NCBI RefSeq assembly: GCF_018101125.2
Contig: NZ_JAELVF020000001.1
Location: forward strand, 3,210,703-3,274,702
Length of the DNA: 64,000 nt
Reading direction: 5' to 3'
From: Streptomyces tardus
GTDB lineage: Bacteria; Actinomycetota; Actinomycetes; Streptomycetales; Streptomycetaceae
Shown: positions 48,152 to 55,995 of the stretch, piece after piece
Numbering within the stretch: the stretch's first letter is position 1
Layout of the letters: each line of letters starts with the position of its first letter
Notes under the pieces: model-generated
Databases searched by the model: none
Told to the model about the DNA's origin: nothing
What the model saw: only the letters and a program-made list of their open reading frames with translations
Position numbers and translations under genes: made by a program

Positions 48152-48901
48152 GTGCGAAGGAATAAGCTTTTCGCGCTGCTGACCGCGGCGGTGCTGGGCG
48201 TCCTCGCTCTGCTGGGTACGGCGGCCGTCTCCACCGCCGCCACCAGCGGGAGCGAGGCGAAGGACAGCAAGGCCAACGCCGCCGAATTCGTGGTGAGCGA
48301 GGCCCAGTTCGAGCAGATGTTCCCGAACCGGAACTCGTTCTACACCTACCAGGGCCTGGTCGGGGCGCTCAGCGCCTACCCCGAGTTCACCAACTCCGGT
48401 GACGACGCGACCAAGCGCCGCGAGGCCGCCGCCTTCCTGGCCAACGTCAGCCACGAGACCGGTGGCCTGGTGCACGTCGTCGAGCAGGACGAGAGCAACT
48501 ACCCCCACTACTGCGACGACACCCAGCCCTACGGCTGCCCCGCCGGCCAGGACGCCTACTACGGCCGCGGCCCGGTCCAGCTGAGCTGGAACTTCAACTA
48601 CAAGGCGGCCGGTGACGCCCTCGGCATCGACCTGCTGAACAACCCGCGCCTGGTCCAGGAGGACCCCGAGGTCGCGTGGAAGACCGCCCTGTGGTTCTGG
48701 AACACCCAGACCGGCGCCGGCACCATGACCGCGCACTCCGCGATCGTCGACGGCCACGGCTTCGGCGAGACCATCCGCACCATCAACGGCTCGCTGGAGT
48801 GCAACGGCGGCCAGCCCGAGAAGATCGAGAGCCGGGTGAAGCTCTTCGAGGAGTTCAGCTCCCTCCTCGGCACCACCCCGGGTGACAACCTCCGCTGCTG
48901 A
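48152..48901 (+). CDS. Secreted GH19 chitinase (catalytic domain only)
   Basis: This 249-residue enzyme has a signal peptide (basic start, core LLTAAVLGVLALLGTAAV, cut near TAA). A GH19 domain follows with catalytic Glu102 (ANVSHETGG) and Glu111 (VVEQDE), and the substrate-cleft block YYGRGPVQLSWNFNY. Paired Cys residues lie in HYCDDTQPYGCPAG and LECNGG...LRC. No chitin-binding module is present, so it resembles ChiG-type rather than ChiC-type enzymes. It cleaves chitin outside the cell. GTG 48152 has GAGAGGTG ahead; the longer frame lacks a proper signal peptide. It is controlled by the upstream DasR site. Confidence 0.95.
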   Translation: MRRNKLFALLTAAVLGVLALLGTAAVSTAATSGSEAKDSKANAAEFVVSEAQFEQMFPNRNSFYTYQGLVGALSAYPEFTNSGDDATKRREAAAFLANVSHETGGLVHVVEQDESNYPHYCDDTQPYGCPAGQDAYYGRGPVQLSWNFNYKAAGDALGIDLLNNPRLVQEDPEVAWKTALWFWNTQTGAGTMTAHSAIVDGHGFGETIRTINGSLECNGGQPEKIESRVKLFEEFSSLLGTTPGDNLRC

Positions 48902-48902
48902 C

Positions 48903-48952
48903 CGCGGAGTTGACCCCTTCCTGTGAACGCGGAGCTGACCCCTTCGTGTGAA
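48903..48952 (+). repeat. 25-bp tandem duplication behind the chitinase gene
   Basis: Two adjacent 25-bp copies begin CGCGGAGTTGACCCC (48903) and CGCGGAGCTGACCCC (48928), differing at two positions. They lie between the chitinase stop and a hairpin at 48959-48991, in the convergent spacer with the MFS gene. Confidence 0.9.
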
Positions 48953-48958
48953 CACGGA

Positions 48959-48991
48959 CGGGCCGGGCGGGCGCTAAGCCTGCCCGGCCCG
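48959..48991. terminator. Hairpin between chitinase and MFS genes
   Basis: A 10-bp stem CGGGCCGGGC / GCCCGGCCCG pairs 48959-48968 with 48982-48991. It overlaps the stop codon of the convergent MFS gene and can terminate both genes. Confidence 0.6.
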
Positions 48992-50224
48992 CTCGCGTGC
49001 CGGGGCGCGACCGCCCAGCAGTGCGACGACGGCCGCGGTCGCCGCGGCGCAGAGCGGCAGGGTGTACGACCAGGCGCCCGGCAGGCGCTCGGCCGCCCAG
49101 CCCCCGCCGGCCGCCCCGGCCGAGATGCCGCAGAGCAGCGCGGTCACCGCGAGGGTCATGCCCTCGTTGATACGGGCGGCGGGCACCAGCTCCTGAACCA
49201 GAGTCATGCTCGTCACCATCGTCGGGGCGATCGCCATGCCGACCAGCAGCAGCGTCGGCGCCAGCAGCCACAGGCCTCCGACGGACGCCGAGAGCAGCGG
49301 CAGCGTCATCAGGGCAGCCATCGCGCAGACGCAACGCACGAACCGGCGCCACGGCGACCCCGAGAGCGTCAGCAGGCCGAACGCCAGCCCGGCCGCCCCC
49401 GAACCGAACGCCTGGACCGCGAGTATCGCGCCGGCCGCGCCCGGATACCCGCTCTCGTCCGCGAAGGCGACCGTCACCACCTCCATCGAGCCGAACACGA
49501 CACCCGTGGCGAGGAAAGTCGCCAGCAGCGGCGCCATCCCCGGGGTGCGGACCGGAGCCCGTCCCTTCGGCCCCGCCGCGCCCACCGGCGGTTCGGTGCG
49601 GCGCTGGGCGGTGAAGAGCAGCGTGCCGGCCAGCAGGGTGACCGCCGCGAAGACCGTGCCGGCCTCCGGGAACCAGGAGACGGCGAGCGCGACGGCCACC
49701 ACCGGCCCCAGTACGAAGCACAGCTCGTCGGCGGCCTGCTCCAGGGAGTTGGCGGTGTGGCGGGCGGCCGGATCGTCCCGGTACAGGCGCGCCCAGCGTG
49801 CTCGGGACATCCCGCCGGTGTTGGGCGCGGTGGAGGCGAGGGCGGCGCAGCAGAAGAGCGCCCAGTCGGGGGCGTCGGCCCGTACCGCGGCGGCGAGGGA
49901 CAGATGCGCGGCGACGGCGAAGAGTACTGCGGGGACGGCGACCCGCGCCTGGCCCAGCCGGTCCACCGCGCGGGCCACCAGCGGGGCGACCACCGCGGCG
50001 AAGCCCAGGCCGGTCGCGCTCACCGCTCCGGCCAGGGCGTAGGACCCGCGCGAGGTCGCGACCATCACCACCGCGGCGACACCGAACATGGCCATCGGCA
50101 GGCGCGCGAGGACCCCGGAGGCGAAGAACGCCGCGGCCCCCGGTGTGCGCAACAGCCGTGAGTAGGGGGCGAGTCGGTGCGTGCCTGGACGTCGGCCGGC
50201 CGGGGCCGGAGCGGTAGGGGGCAT
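48974..50224 (-). CDS. MFS transporter, 12-helix
   Basis: This 416-residue integral membrane protein has about twelve hydrophobic helices, with the MFS loop-2/3 motif in LVARAVDRLGQARVAVP (about 70-86). It resembles drug or sugar efflux members of the major facilitator superfamily; the substrate cannot be inferred. ATG 50224 gives an N-terminal charged segment followed by the first helix; the upstream 21 codons are rejected. It is not in an operon; the downstream hairpin is shared with chitinase. Confidence 0.82.
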   Translation of the reverse strand: MPPTAPAPAGRRPGTHRLAPYSRLLRTPGAAAFFASGVLARLPMAMFGVAAVVMVATSRGSYALAGAVSATGLGFAAVVAPLVARAVDRLGQARVAVPAVLFAVAAHLSLAAAVRADAPDWALFCCAALASTAPNTGGMSRARWARLYRDDPAARHTANSLEQAADELCFVLGPVVAVALAVSWFPEAGTVFAAVTLLAGTLLFTAQRRTEPPVGAAGPKGRAPVRTPGMAPLLATFLATGVVFGSMEVVTVAFADESGYPGAAGAILAVQAFGSGAAGLAFGLLTLSGSPWRRFVRCVCAMAALMTLPLLSASVGGLWLLAPTLLLVGMAIAPTMVTSMTLVQELVPAARINEGMTLAVTALLCGISAGAAGGGWAAERLPGAWSYTLPLCAAATAAVVALLGGRAPARERAGQA

Positions 50225-50301
50225 CGCACCAGATTCCGGCAGCGGGCCCGCGCAGTCCAACGGTTTTCCGCCGCTGGGTCCCGGCAACAGCGCCCCGCCC
50301 G

Positions 50302-50333
50302 GCGAAGGACCGGAGACGCGAAGGACCGGAGAC
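50302..50333 (+). repeat. 16-bp tandem duplication
   Basis: GCGAAGGACCGGAGAC occurs twice in a row (50302 and 50318) in the 137-bp spacer between the MFS and GNAT genes. Confidence 0.85.
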
Positions 50334-50361
50334 GCGAGGGCCGGGCTCGGGCCGGCTCACC

Positions 50362-51243
50362 TCACACGCGGGGGCTCTCCGGCGGCGTCCAGACGTACGG
50401 CGTGGTGGTGGTGAGCGCGTGGAAACCCAGCCGGAGCAGGACGGGGGCGCTGCGGTCGGAGGCGTCGACGCGCAGATGGCGCACGCCGCGGTCCCGCGCG
50501 AGAGCGGCCCGCGCCGCCACCAGCGCCCGGTACACACCGCGCCTCCGCCACGACGGGAGCGTCCCGCCGCCCCAGAGTCCGGCGAAGTCGGTGCCGGGCT
50601 CGAACTCCAGCCGCGCCCCGCTGATCACCTCGCCCTCCGCCTCGGCCACCAGCACCGCGGTCTCCTGCGGTGCCGCCTCGATCTGACGCGCCAACTCCTC
50701 GGCGCGCCACGGACGTTCCTCGCCGAAGGCCGTGCCCTGCACCTCGGCGAACTGCTCCAGATCCGCTCGGGCGCTGATTCGCCGCAGGGTGACGCCCGCA
50801 GGCAGGTCGGGGGCGTGTGCGGCGATCGCCGAGGTGTCGGCGACCATGACGGTTTCCGGCGGCTCGGGCACGAAGCCGGCCGCGCGCAGTCGTTCCGGCA
50901 CCTCGGCCGGCAGGTCGTGGGCGTGGGTCTTCCACTCCACGGACTCGCCGCGGGCCGCGAACCATTCGCGCTGCTCCGCGATCAGACGGTCCAACCCGGC
51001 GGTGTCCAGGTCGAGTTCGCGCGGCGGAAGCAGATAGCCCCGGTGCATTCCGGCGACCCGCAACAGCGGGCCCTGCCGCTCCTGCCACGCGCCAGGGGGC
51101 AACGCCCCGGCCCAGCCGCGCAGTTGGGCGTCGTAGGCGGCCAGCAGCCCCCGGGTGGTGTCGCCGCCCGGGACGGGCGTGGCGCCGCTCCGGGGCGGCG
51201 AAGAGGAGGGGGCAGGCGTCGAGGAAGAGCGAGGGGCGGTCAC
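50362..51243 (-). CDS. GNAT acetyltransferase
   Basis: This 293-residue protein has a helical N-terminal half and a C-terminal GNAT domain (about 145-290). The acetyl-CoA site is in GGGTLPSWRRRGVYRALVAA (RRxGVY type), followed by LRVDASDRSAPVLLRLGFHA and a closing TTTTPYVW strand, the usual GNAT ending. The substrate is unknown. It starts at GTG 51243, 61 bp from the divergent F420/PPOX gene. Confidence 0.85.
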   Translation of the reverse strand: MTAPRSSSTPAPSSSPPRSGATPVPGGDTTRGLLAAYDAQLRGWAGALPPGAWQERQGPLLRVAGMHRGYLLPPRELDLDTAGLDRLIAEQREWFAARGESVEWKTHAHDLPAEVPERLRAAGFVPEPPETVMVADTSAIAAHAPDLPAGVTLRRISARADLEQFAEVQGTAFGEERPWRAEELARQIEAAPQETAVLVAEAEGEVISGARLEFEPGTDFAGLWGGGTLPSWRRRGVYRALVAARAALARDRGVRHLRVDASDRSAPVLLRLGFHALTTTTPYVWTPPESPRV

Positions 51244-51292
51244 ATTCCGACCCTATGAGCGTGCGCAACCGGTTATCGGCCGCCCGGTCTCC

Positions 51293-51298
51293 TACGCT
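51293..51298 (+). promoter_or_regulatory. -10 element for a leaderless F420/PPOX transcript
   Basis: TACGCT at 51293-51298 ends 6 nt before ATG 51305 and no separate ribosome site exists, so the mRNA probably starts at the ATG. Confidence 0.55.
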
Positions 51299-51304
51299 CG
51301 GGGA

Positions 51305-51772
51305 ATGACACCTTCCATCGCCACCAACACCCCGGTCTCCCGCGACGAGTTGCTGGACTTCCTGCGTCCGCGGCACCGGGCGATCCTCCTCACCCGTCGC
51401 ACCGACGGCTCCCCGCAGGGCTCGCCGGTCACCTGCGGGGTGGACGGGACGGGGCGCATCGTGGTCTCCAGCTACCCCGAACGCGCCAAGACCCGCAACG
51501 CCAAACGGGACGCCTCGGTGAGCGTGATCGTCCTCTCCGAAGACTTCGACGGCCCCTGGGTCCAGGTGGACGGGACGGCCGAGGTGCTCGACTCGCCGGA
51601 GTCCACCGAGCCGCTGGTCGACTACTTCCGCAGCATCTCCGGGGAGCACCCGGACTGGGACGAGTACCGGCAGGCGATGGTCCGGCAGGGCAAGTCGATC
51701 ATCCGTGTCACGCCCACCCGTTGGGGCCCGGTGGCCACCGGAGGCTTCCCCGCCCGCCTCGCGCGGGACTGA
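51305..51772 (+). CDS. PPOX-class F420-dependent oxidoreductase
   Basis: This 155-residue split-barrel flavin/F420-binding protein has FLRPRHRAILLTRRTDGSPQ, CGVDGTGRIVVSSYPERAKT and RNAKRDASVSVIVL segments, with a C-terminal RVTPTRWGPVATGG. This is the pattern of the PPOX class that uses deazaflavin F420 in actinomycetes. The natural substrate is unknown. It converges with the small GNAT gene and ends in a shared hairpin. Confidence 0.88.
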   Translation: MTPSIATNTPVSRDELLDFLRPRHRAILLTRRTDGSPQGSPVTCGVDGTGRIVVSSYPERAKTRNAKRDASVSVIVLSEDFDGPWVQVDGTAEVLDSPESTEPLVDYFRSISGEHPDWDEYRQAMVRQGKSIIRVTPTRWGPVATGGFPARLARD

Positions 51773-51802
51773 GCGGGGGCCGGCACCGCGCCCGGCCCCC
51801 GC
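51773..51802. terminator. Shared terminator of convergent genes
   Basis: An 11-bp stem pairs 51773-51783 with 51792-51802 (GCGGGGGCCGG / CCGGCCCCCGC) between the stops at 51772 and 51831. Confidence 0.75.
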
Positions 51803-51830
51803 CCGGTCCTTCCGGCCGATCGGAGCTCTG

Positions 51831-52142
51831 TTACAGACCGAACCCGGCGCGCTCCTCCTGCGGCACCAGGTCGACGTACTCGGGGTGCTTGGCGAGGAAC
51901 TTGCGCACGTACGGGCAGTACGGCAGCACCTCGCGCTCCTTGCCGCGCAGATCCTCCAGCGCCTCGCCGACCAGGCGCCCGGCCAGTCCGCGGCCGGCGA
52001 ACTCGGGGTCGGTCTCGGTGTGGGTGAGCGAGACCCTGTTGCCCTCGACCGTGTACTGGGCGAACCCGGCGAGCTCCTCGCCGGAGTACACCTCGTACCG
52101 GGACAGCTCGGGGTTGTCGCGGACCGTGACGTCGGTACTCAT
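51831..52142 (-). CDS. Small GNAT-type acetyltransferase (COG2388)
   Basis: This 103-residue minimal GNAT fold has GFAQYTVEGNRVSLTHTETD, the acetyl-CoA loop FAGRGLAGRLVGEAL, and VLPYCPYVRKFLAKHPEYVD. The CPYVRKFLAKHPEY block is diagnostic of the COG2388 family. The function is unknown. ATG 52142 is used; the longer frame runs into the pirin gene's antisense. Confidence 0.9.
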   Translation of the reverse strand: MSTDVTVRDNPELSRYEVYSGEELAGFAQYTVEGNRVSLTHTETDPEFAGRGLAGRLVGEALEDLRGKEREVLPYCPYVRKFLAKHPEYVDLVPQEERAGFGL

Positions 52143-52215
52143 CGGGTGGGCTCCTGTCGCATCCGGTGTGAGACTGGTACGGCCTGATCCTGCGGCGAGA
52201 GCGAGCGCGAACGCA

Positions 52216-53202
52216 ATGAGCAACGTCGAACCCAGTCCCGCCGAGCTGCGTTGTGCGGACCGCGCCCCCACGGCTGCGGACGACGGGCCCGCTGTCGAGA
52301 TTCTCACGCCGAGGGACGTCCCGCTCGGTGGCCCGCGTGCGATCACCGTGCGCCGCACGCTCCCGCAGCGGGTGCGCTCGCTGATCGGCGCGTGGTGCTT
52401 CGTCGACCACTTCGGTCCGACCGACGTCGCCGTCAGCGGCAACATGGACGTGCCGCCGCATCCGCACACCGGTCTCCAGACCGTCAGTTGGCTCTTCTCC
52501 GGCGAGGTGGAGCACCGGGACAGCACCGGGGTGCACGCGTTCGTACGCCCCGGTGAGCTGAACCTCATGACCGGTGGGCACGGCGTCTGCCACTCCGAGG
52601 TCTCCACCGGGGCGACCACGGTGCTGCACGGCGTGCAGCTGTGGGTCGCGCTTCCCGACGCGCACCGCGGGGCGCCCCGCGACTTCCGAAGCCATGTGCC
52701 CGAGCCGCTCGACCACCGCGGCGCGACGGTACGGGTCTTCCTCGGCGAACTCTGCGGCAGCCGTTCGCCGGTGCCCACCTTCAGCCCGCTGCTCGGAGCC
52801 GAGCTGCTGCTGCCGCCCGGCACCGAGCTCGCACTGGAGGTGGACCCGGAGTTCGAGCACGGTGTGCTGGTCGACACCGGGGGCGTCGACGTCGCGGGCG
52901 AGTCGGTGGCCGAGGCCGAACTCGCCTATCTGGCCCCCGGTTCCGAACGGATTGCGCTGGCGAACAACGGCCGGGAGTCCGCCCGGCTGATTCTGCTCGG
53001 CGGCCCGCCCTTCGGCGAGGAGATCATCATGTGGTGGAACTTCGTGGCGCGCAGCCACGAGGAGGTCGTCGAGGCCCGTACCCAGTGGGAGGCCGAGTCC
53101 GACCGCTTCGGTGCGGTGACCGGGTACAGCGGGCGCACCCGGCGGCTCCCCGCCCCGCAGCTGCCCGGCCTCCCGCTGAGGCCGCGCGGCAGCGCCCGCT
53201 GA
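52216..53202 (+). CDS. Pirin-family cupin protein
   Basis: This 328-residue bicupin has a metal site near 76-140, with the His residues of PPHPHTGLQTVSWLFSGEVE and His/Glu of MTGGHGVCHSE (iron or other metal). A second pirin C-terminal domain (about 210-300) includes RLILLGGPPFGEEIIMWWNF. Bacterial pirins act as quercetin dioxygenases or modulate pyruvate metabolism; which applies here is unknown. About 40 extra residues precede the pirin core. ATG 52216 follows a 73-bp divergent spacer. Confidence 0.88.
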   Translation: MSNVEPSPAELRCADRAPTAADDGPAVEILTPRDVPLGGPRAITVRRTLPQRVRSLIGAWCFVDHFGPTDVAVSGNMDVPPHPHTGLQTVSWLFSGEVEHRDSTGVHAFVRPGELNLMTGGHGVCHSEVSTGATTVLHGVQLWVALPDAHRGAPRDFRSHVPEPLDHRGATVRVFLGELCGSRSPVPTFSPLLGAELLLPPGTELALEVDPEFEHGVLVDTGGVDVAGESVAEAELAYLAPGSERIALANNGRESARLILLGGPPFGEEIIMWWNFVARSHEEVVEARTQWEAESDRFGAVTGYSGRTRRLPAPQLPGLPLRPRGSAR

Positions 53203-53346
53203 GTCGGTGCACCGACACCCATCCGCGCCCCTCCAGCCCTGCCCGCGACCCGTTCGCACCTGCCCGCGACCCGCTTGCACTCGCACATCGCAGGCCCGCC
53301 GCGGGGCGGCGTGTCACGTTCCCGGCCGGCGTTCCGTCGGGTGGGT

Positions 53347-54168
53347 ATGGATATCGCCGTAGTAGGAGGAACGGGGCTGCTCGGCCGCCGCGTGGTGGAT
53401 CGGCTGCGGAGCGGGGGCCACACCGTACGGGTGCTCAGCCGCGACGCGCCCGTGCACCGCATCGACCTGACCACGGGCGCGGGGTTGGCGCGGGCGCTCG
53501 AGGGCGCCGCGGTCGTCGTCGACGCGAGCAACCGCACCGGTACGAGCGCCGCGACCCGCGGCACCCTGGTCGAGGGCACCGCACGACTGCTGGAGGCGGA
53601 GGCGGAGGTGGCGGCCGGGGTCGCCCACCACGTGTGCGTCTCGATCGTCAACTGCGACGAGGTGCCGCTGGGTTACTACCGGGTCAAGGCCGACCAGGAG
53701 CGGTTGGTCGAGCGCGGCAGGACGCCGTGGACGATCGTGCGCGCCACGCAGTTCCACGAGTTCGTCGCCGCGACCTTCCTGGCGCCGCTCAAGCGGCTGG
53801 GGGTGCACGCGGTGCCCGGGATGCTGCTCCAACCTGTCGGCACCTCGGACGCTGCCGGGGCCGTCGCCCGCGTTGCCGCCGCCGCGCCCAGCCGCGGGCT
53901 GGTCGAGATCACCGGACCGCGGGTGTACGAGCTGGGCGAACTGGCCCGCCTCTGGCGGGAGTCGAACGGCAGCCGTGCCCTGCCCCTGCCGGTCCGGGTG
54001 CCGGGCGCTCTGGGCCGGGCCCTGCGCGCCGGCGCCCTGACGGCCCCGGGCGGCGAGGGCCAGGACACCTCGGGTGTGCTGCGCGGCACGACCACGTTCG
54101 AGGAGTGGCTGCGACTGCGGCGGCACGCGCCGCACGCAGGACGCCGCGTCCCCACCGAAACGAGGTAG
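53347..54168 (+). CDS. NmrA-like NAD(P)-binding protein
   Basis: This 273-residue Rossmann protein has the dinucleotide-binding loop VVGGTGLLGRRVVDRL near the start and the atypical-SDR middle region HHVCVSIVNCDEVPLGYYRV. WTIVRATQFHEF follows. Proteins of this group sense or reduce with NADPH but often lack an active-site Tyr-Lys pair; here GYYRVK could serve (Tyr and Lys present). The start at 53347 is chosen by the Rossmann beta-strand. The substrate is unknown. Confidence 0.83.
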   Translation: MDIAVVGGTGLLGRRVVDRLRSGGHTVRVLSRDAPVHRIDLTTGAGLARALEGAAVVVDASNRTGTSAATRGTLVEGTARLLEAEAEVAAGVAHHVCVSIVNCDEVPLGYYRVKADQERLVERGRTPWTIVRATQFHEFVAATFLAPLKRLGVHAVPGMLLQPVGTSDAAGAVARVAAAAPSRGLVEITGPRVYELGELARLWRESNGSRALPLPVRVPGALGRALRAGALTAPGGEGQDTSGVLRGTTTFEEWLRLRRHAPHAGRRVPTETR

Positions 54169-54386
54169 CGCGCCGCGGGCGCGCACGCGCCCCTGCCGTC
54201 CCGTACGCGCCCCTGCCTGCGCCGACCCTGCCGGCACCGGTCCATACCCGCCCGCACCCGCCCGCACCCGCCTGCGCTGCCGGTCGACCGCGCGGCGGCG
54301 CCCAACGGGACGTGGCGGCACCGGACTTCGGCGAGCGCGGTCGGCGCCTGCGCGACAGCGATGTCATCGCCGGCGCGGTGGTCCGC

Positions 54387-55370
54387 TCAGCTGATCCAGC
54401 CGTTCATGGCCGCCCGTACGCCCGCCTGGAAACGGCTGGTGGCGCCGAGCCGGTCCAGCAGCACGGCGACGATCCGGCTGACCGAGCGCGGAGAGACGCC
54501 GAGTTGGTGCGCGATGACCTCGTTCTTCTTCCCCGCGGCCATCAACAGCAGTACGTCGCGCTCCAGTTGGGTCGGCTCGGGGCCGTTCTCCTCCTCCTCG
54601 GCGGTGAAGTCCAGCCCCCTGTCCCAGTGGTGGGTGAAGAGTCGCTGGAGGAAGCCCAGCACCGCGGGGTCGCGCACGAGCACGACACCGGCGGCCGTGT
54701 CCTCGGTGTCCACCGGGAGCACCGCGGCCTCGTTGTCGTAGATCAGCAGCCGCGAGGGCATCACGCCCGTGGTGCGGATCTGGGCCCCCGCCGCGGTGAT
54801 CCGGGCCGCGTACTTGGCGGTCAGCCGGTGCTTGCGGGTGCTGTGCTGGAACAGGATCCGGATGTGCGCGCCGCGGGCGAGAGTGTCCAGGTCGAGCGGG
54901 GTGGCGGAGCTGACCGCGGCCTCGTCCAGCGGGCCGCCGGGGCTGAGGACGTCCACCGAGCTCTTGCAGGTGCGGGCGAGGTCGTCGATCACCGCGCGGA
55001 TGTTGTCAAGACCCTCGATCACCTCGACACGGCCCTTGGCCGAGCGCATACTTCTGGCCTCGAGGTAGTCGCCGGTGAGCGCGTGCATCTGCGCGCGAGC
55101 CGTGGCGATCGCGGTCTGCCGCTCCAGCACGTCCTGCTGCGCCGCGGAGAGCAGCGTGTCCGCGGCTGTCTCGGGGCTCACGGCGGACCAGCCGCCGCTG
55201 GGGGAGGGCTGGAGCAGGCTCAGCTTCGCGAGGCGCTGCTCGGTGGCCCGCACCTCCTCGACCGTCAGCCCGCTGCGGCCGGCGATCAGCTCCACGGAGT
55301 CGGTGGGGTGCAGTACGCGCAGTCGGTACACGCGTGCCGCGACCTCGTCTATTTCGCACATCTCCAGCAC
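54387..55370 (-). CDS. TrmB/LuxR-architecture transcriptional regulator
   Basis: This 327-residue protein has an N-terminal winged-helix, TrmB-like region (about 8-60, ELIAGRSGLTVEEVRATEQR). A helical segment and a PLD-like sensor region (about 110-240) follow, with TGVMPSRLLIYDNEAAVLPV and AAGVVLVRD typical of this group. The C-terminal LuxR helix-turn-helix (about 262-325) has KKNEVIAHQLGVSPRSVSRI. Such regulators in Streptomyces often sit beside natural-product or peptide genes. It starts at GTG 55370 with GAGGAAG 7 nt ahead; the internal ATG 3 codons later has no spacing for a ribosome site. It is divergent from the secreted-peptide gene, and a palindrome lies between. The ligand is unknown. 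Confidence 0.82.
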   Translation of the reverse strand: MLEMCEIDEVAARVYRLRVLHPTDSVELIAGRSGLTVEEVRATEQRLAKLSLLQPSPSGGWSAVSPETAADTLLSAAQQDVLERQTAIATARAQMHALTGDYLEARSMRSAKGRVEVIEGLDNIRAVIDDLARTCKSSVDVLSPGGPLDEAAVSSATPLDLDTLARGAHIRILFQHSTRKHRLTAKYAARITAAGAQIRTTGVMPSRLLIYDNEAAVLPVDTEDTAAGVVLVRDPAVLGFLQRLFTHHWDRGLDFTAEEEENGPEPTQLERDVLLLMAAGKKNEVIAHQLGVSPRSVSRIVAVLLDRLGATSRFQAGVRAAMNGWIS

Positions 55371-55481
55371 GACTCAGCTTCCTCGTTCCGTCCCTGCTGC
55401 TCGGGCGACAACCTGCCAGGCGAGATACTGCCAGGGCAAACCTCTTGGTTCTTGGCGCAGAAGTCGCAAATATCGACACCG

Positions 55482-55504
55482 GAATGAAGGTGACACCTTC
55501 GTTC
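55482..55504. promoter_or_regulatory. Operator-like 23-bp palindrome
   Basis: GAAGGTG-A-CACCTTC (55486-55500) is a perfect 15-bp palindrome. With three further paired flanking bases it extends to 55482-55504 with one mismatch per arm. It is centred 38 bp upstream of the peptide GTG and about 120 bp from the regulator start. It is the best symmetric element in the 160-bp divergent spacer. A direct repeat CTGCCAGG (55413 and 55428) lies nearer the regulator. Confidence 0.55.
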
Positions 55505-55530
55505 ACCGGACACGGTTAGGGAGGCGTCCT

Positions 55531-55671
55531 GTGAAGAGACTTACACGTGCACTCGCTGCATCCATGATTGTCGCGCTGGCAGCCCTGGGCGCGCAGCTGG
55601 GCGTCGCGGGCACCGCCGCAGCGCAGACGCACACGACCGGAGCCAACTCCGGCGACAACATCTGGATGTGA
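55531..55671 (+). CDS. Small secreted peptide precursor
   Basis: This 46-residue ORF has AGGGAGG 6 nt before its GTG. Residues 1-31 form a signal peptide (MKRLTRAL, then a hydrophobic core and the AxA site in GTAAA), leaving about 15 residues, QTHTTGANSGDNIWM. It has no Cys, so no lanthionine or disulfide is possible. The gene is divergent from the TrmB/LuxR regulator. I do not recognise the peptide; a signalling peptide, RiPP precursor or leader remnant are all possible. The first codons are AT-ending, common near starts. Confidence 0.65.
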   Translation: MKRLTRALAASMIVALAALGAQLGVAGTAAAQTHTTGANSGDNIWM

Positions 55672-55716
55672 CCGGCACCGGAACGGTACGACCACTGAGT
55701 GCCTTCGGAGAGAGCC

Positions 55717-55995
55717 ATGACCACGCTCGCATCCCGTGGGGAACACACCGCCGCGCGGACCGGGAGTCCGCTCAGCTTCCGGCGCGGCGACCTTAGACAC
55801 GTCCAGGCAGAGGATTGGGACCGGGTGGTGTCCGATGCCTGGGCGCGCAGTGTGAAAAGTCGTCACACCCTGGATCATCGCTGCTCCCCCCTCGGCGATG
55901 CCAGACCGGTGTCACGTTGGGGTGGCCGTTCCGCCGGACGGTCGCCGGGCCGCTTGCTCACCGTCGCACCTCGTGCGCGGAGACGCGCCCGGTGA
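55717..55995 (+). CDS. Possible 92-residue ORF coupled to the ATP-grasp gene
   Basis: ATG 55717 has GGAGAGAG 2-9 nt ahead, and the stop overlaps the next start as GTGA (55992-55995), which favours a real gene. Against it, third-position GC is only about two thirds, well below the neighbours, and the last 40 residues are Arg/Ser/Gly-rich without clear structure. The middle segment DLRHVQAEDWDRVVSDAWAR is the most protein-like. It contains the palindrome at 55850. No known family is recognised. Confidence 0.35.
   Translation: MTTLASRGEHTAARTGSPLSFRRGDLRHVQAEDWDRVVSDAWARSVKSRHTLDHRCSPLGDARPVSRWGGRSAGRSPGRLLTVAPRARRRAR
55850..55868. promoter_or_regulatory. Inverted repeat GTGTGA-N7-TCACAC
   Basis: A 6-bp inverted repeat with a 7-bp spacer lies 124 bp upstream of the ATP-grasp start. 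The arms recall Crp/Fnr half-sites (TGTGA), but Crp sites have 6-bp spacers. It could be an operator if the 92-residue ORF is not real. Confidence 0.35.
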
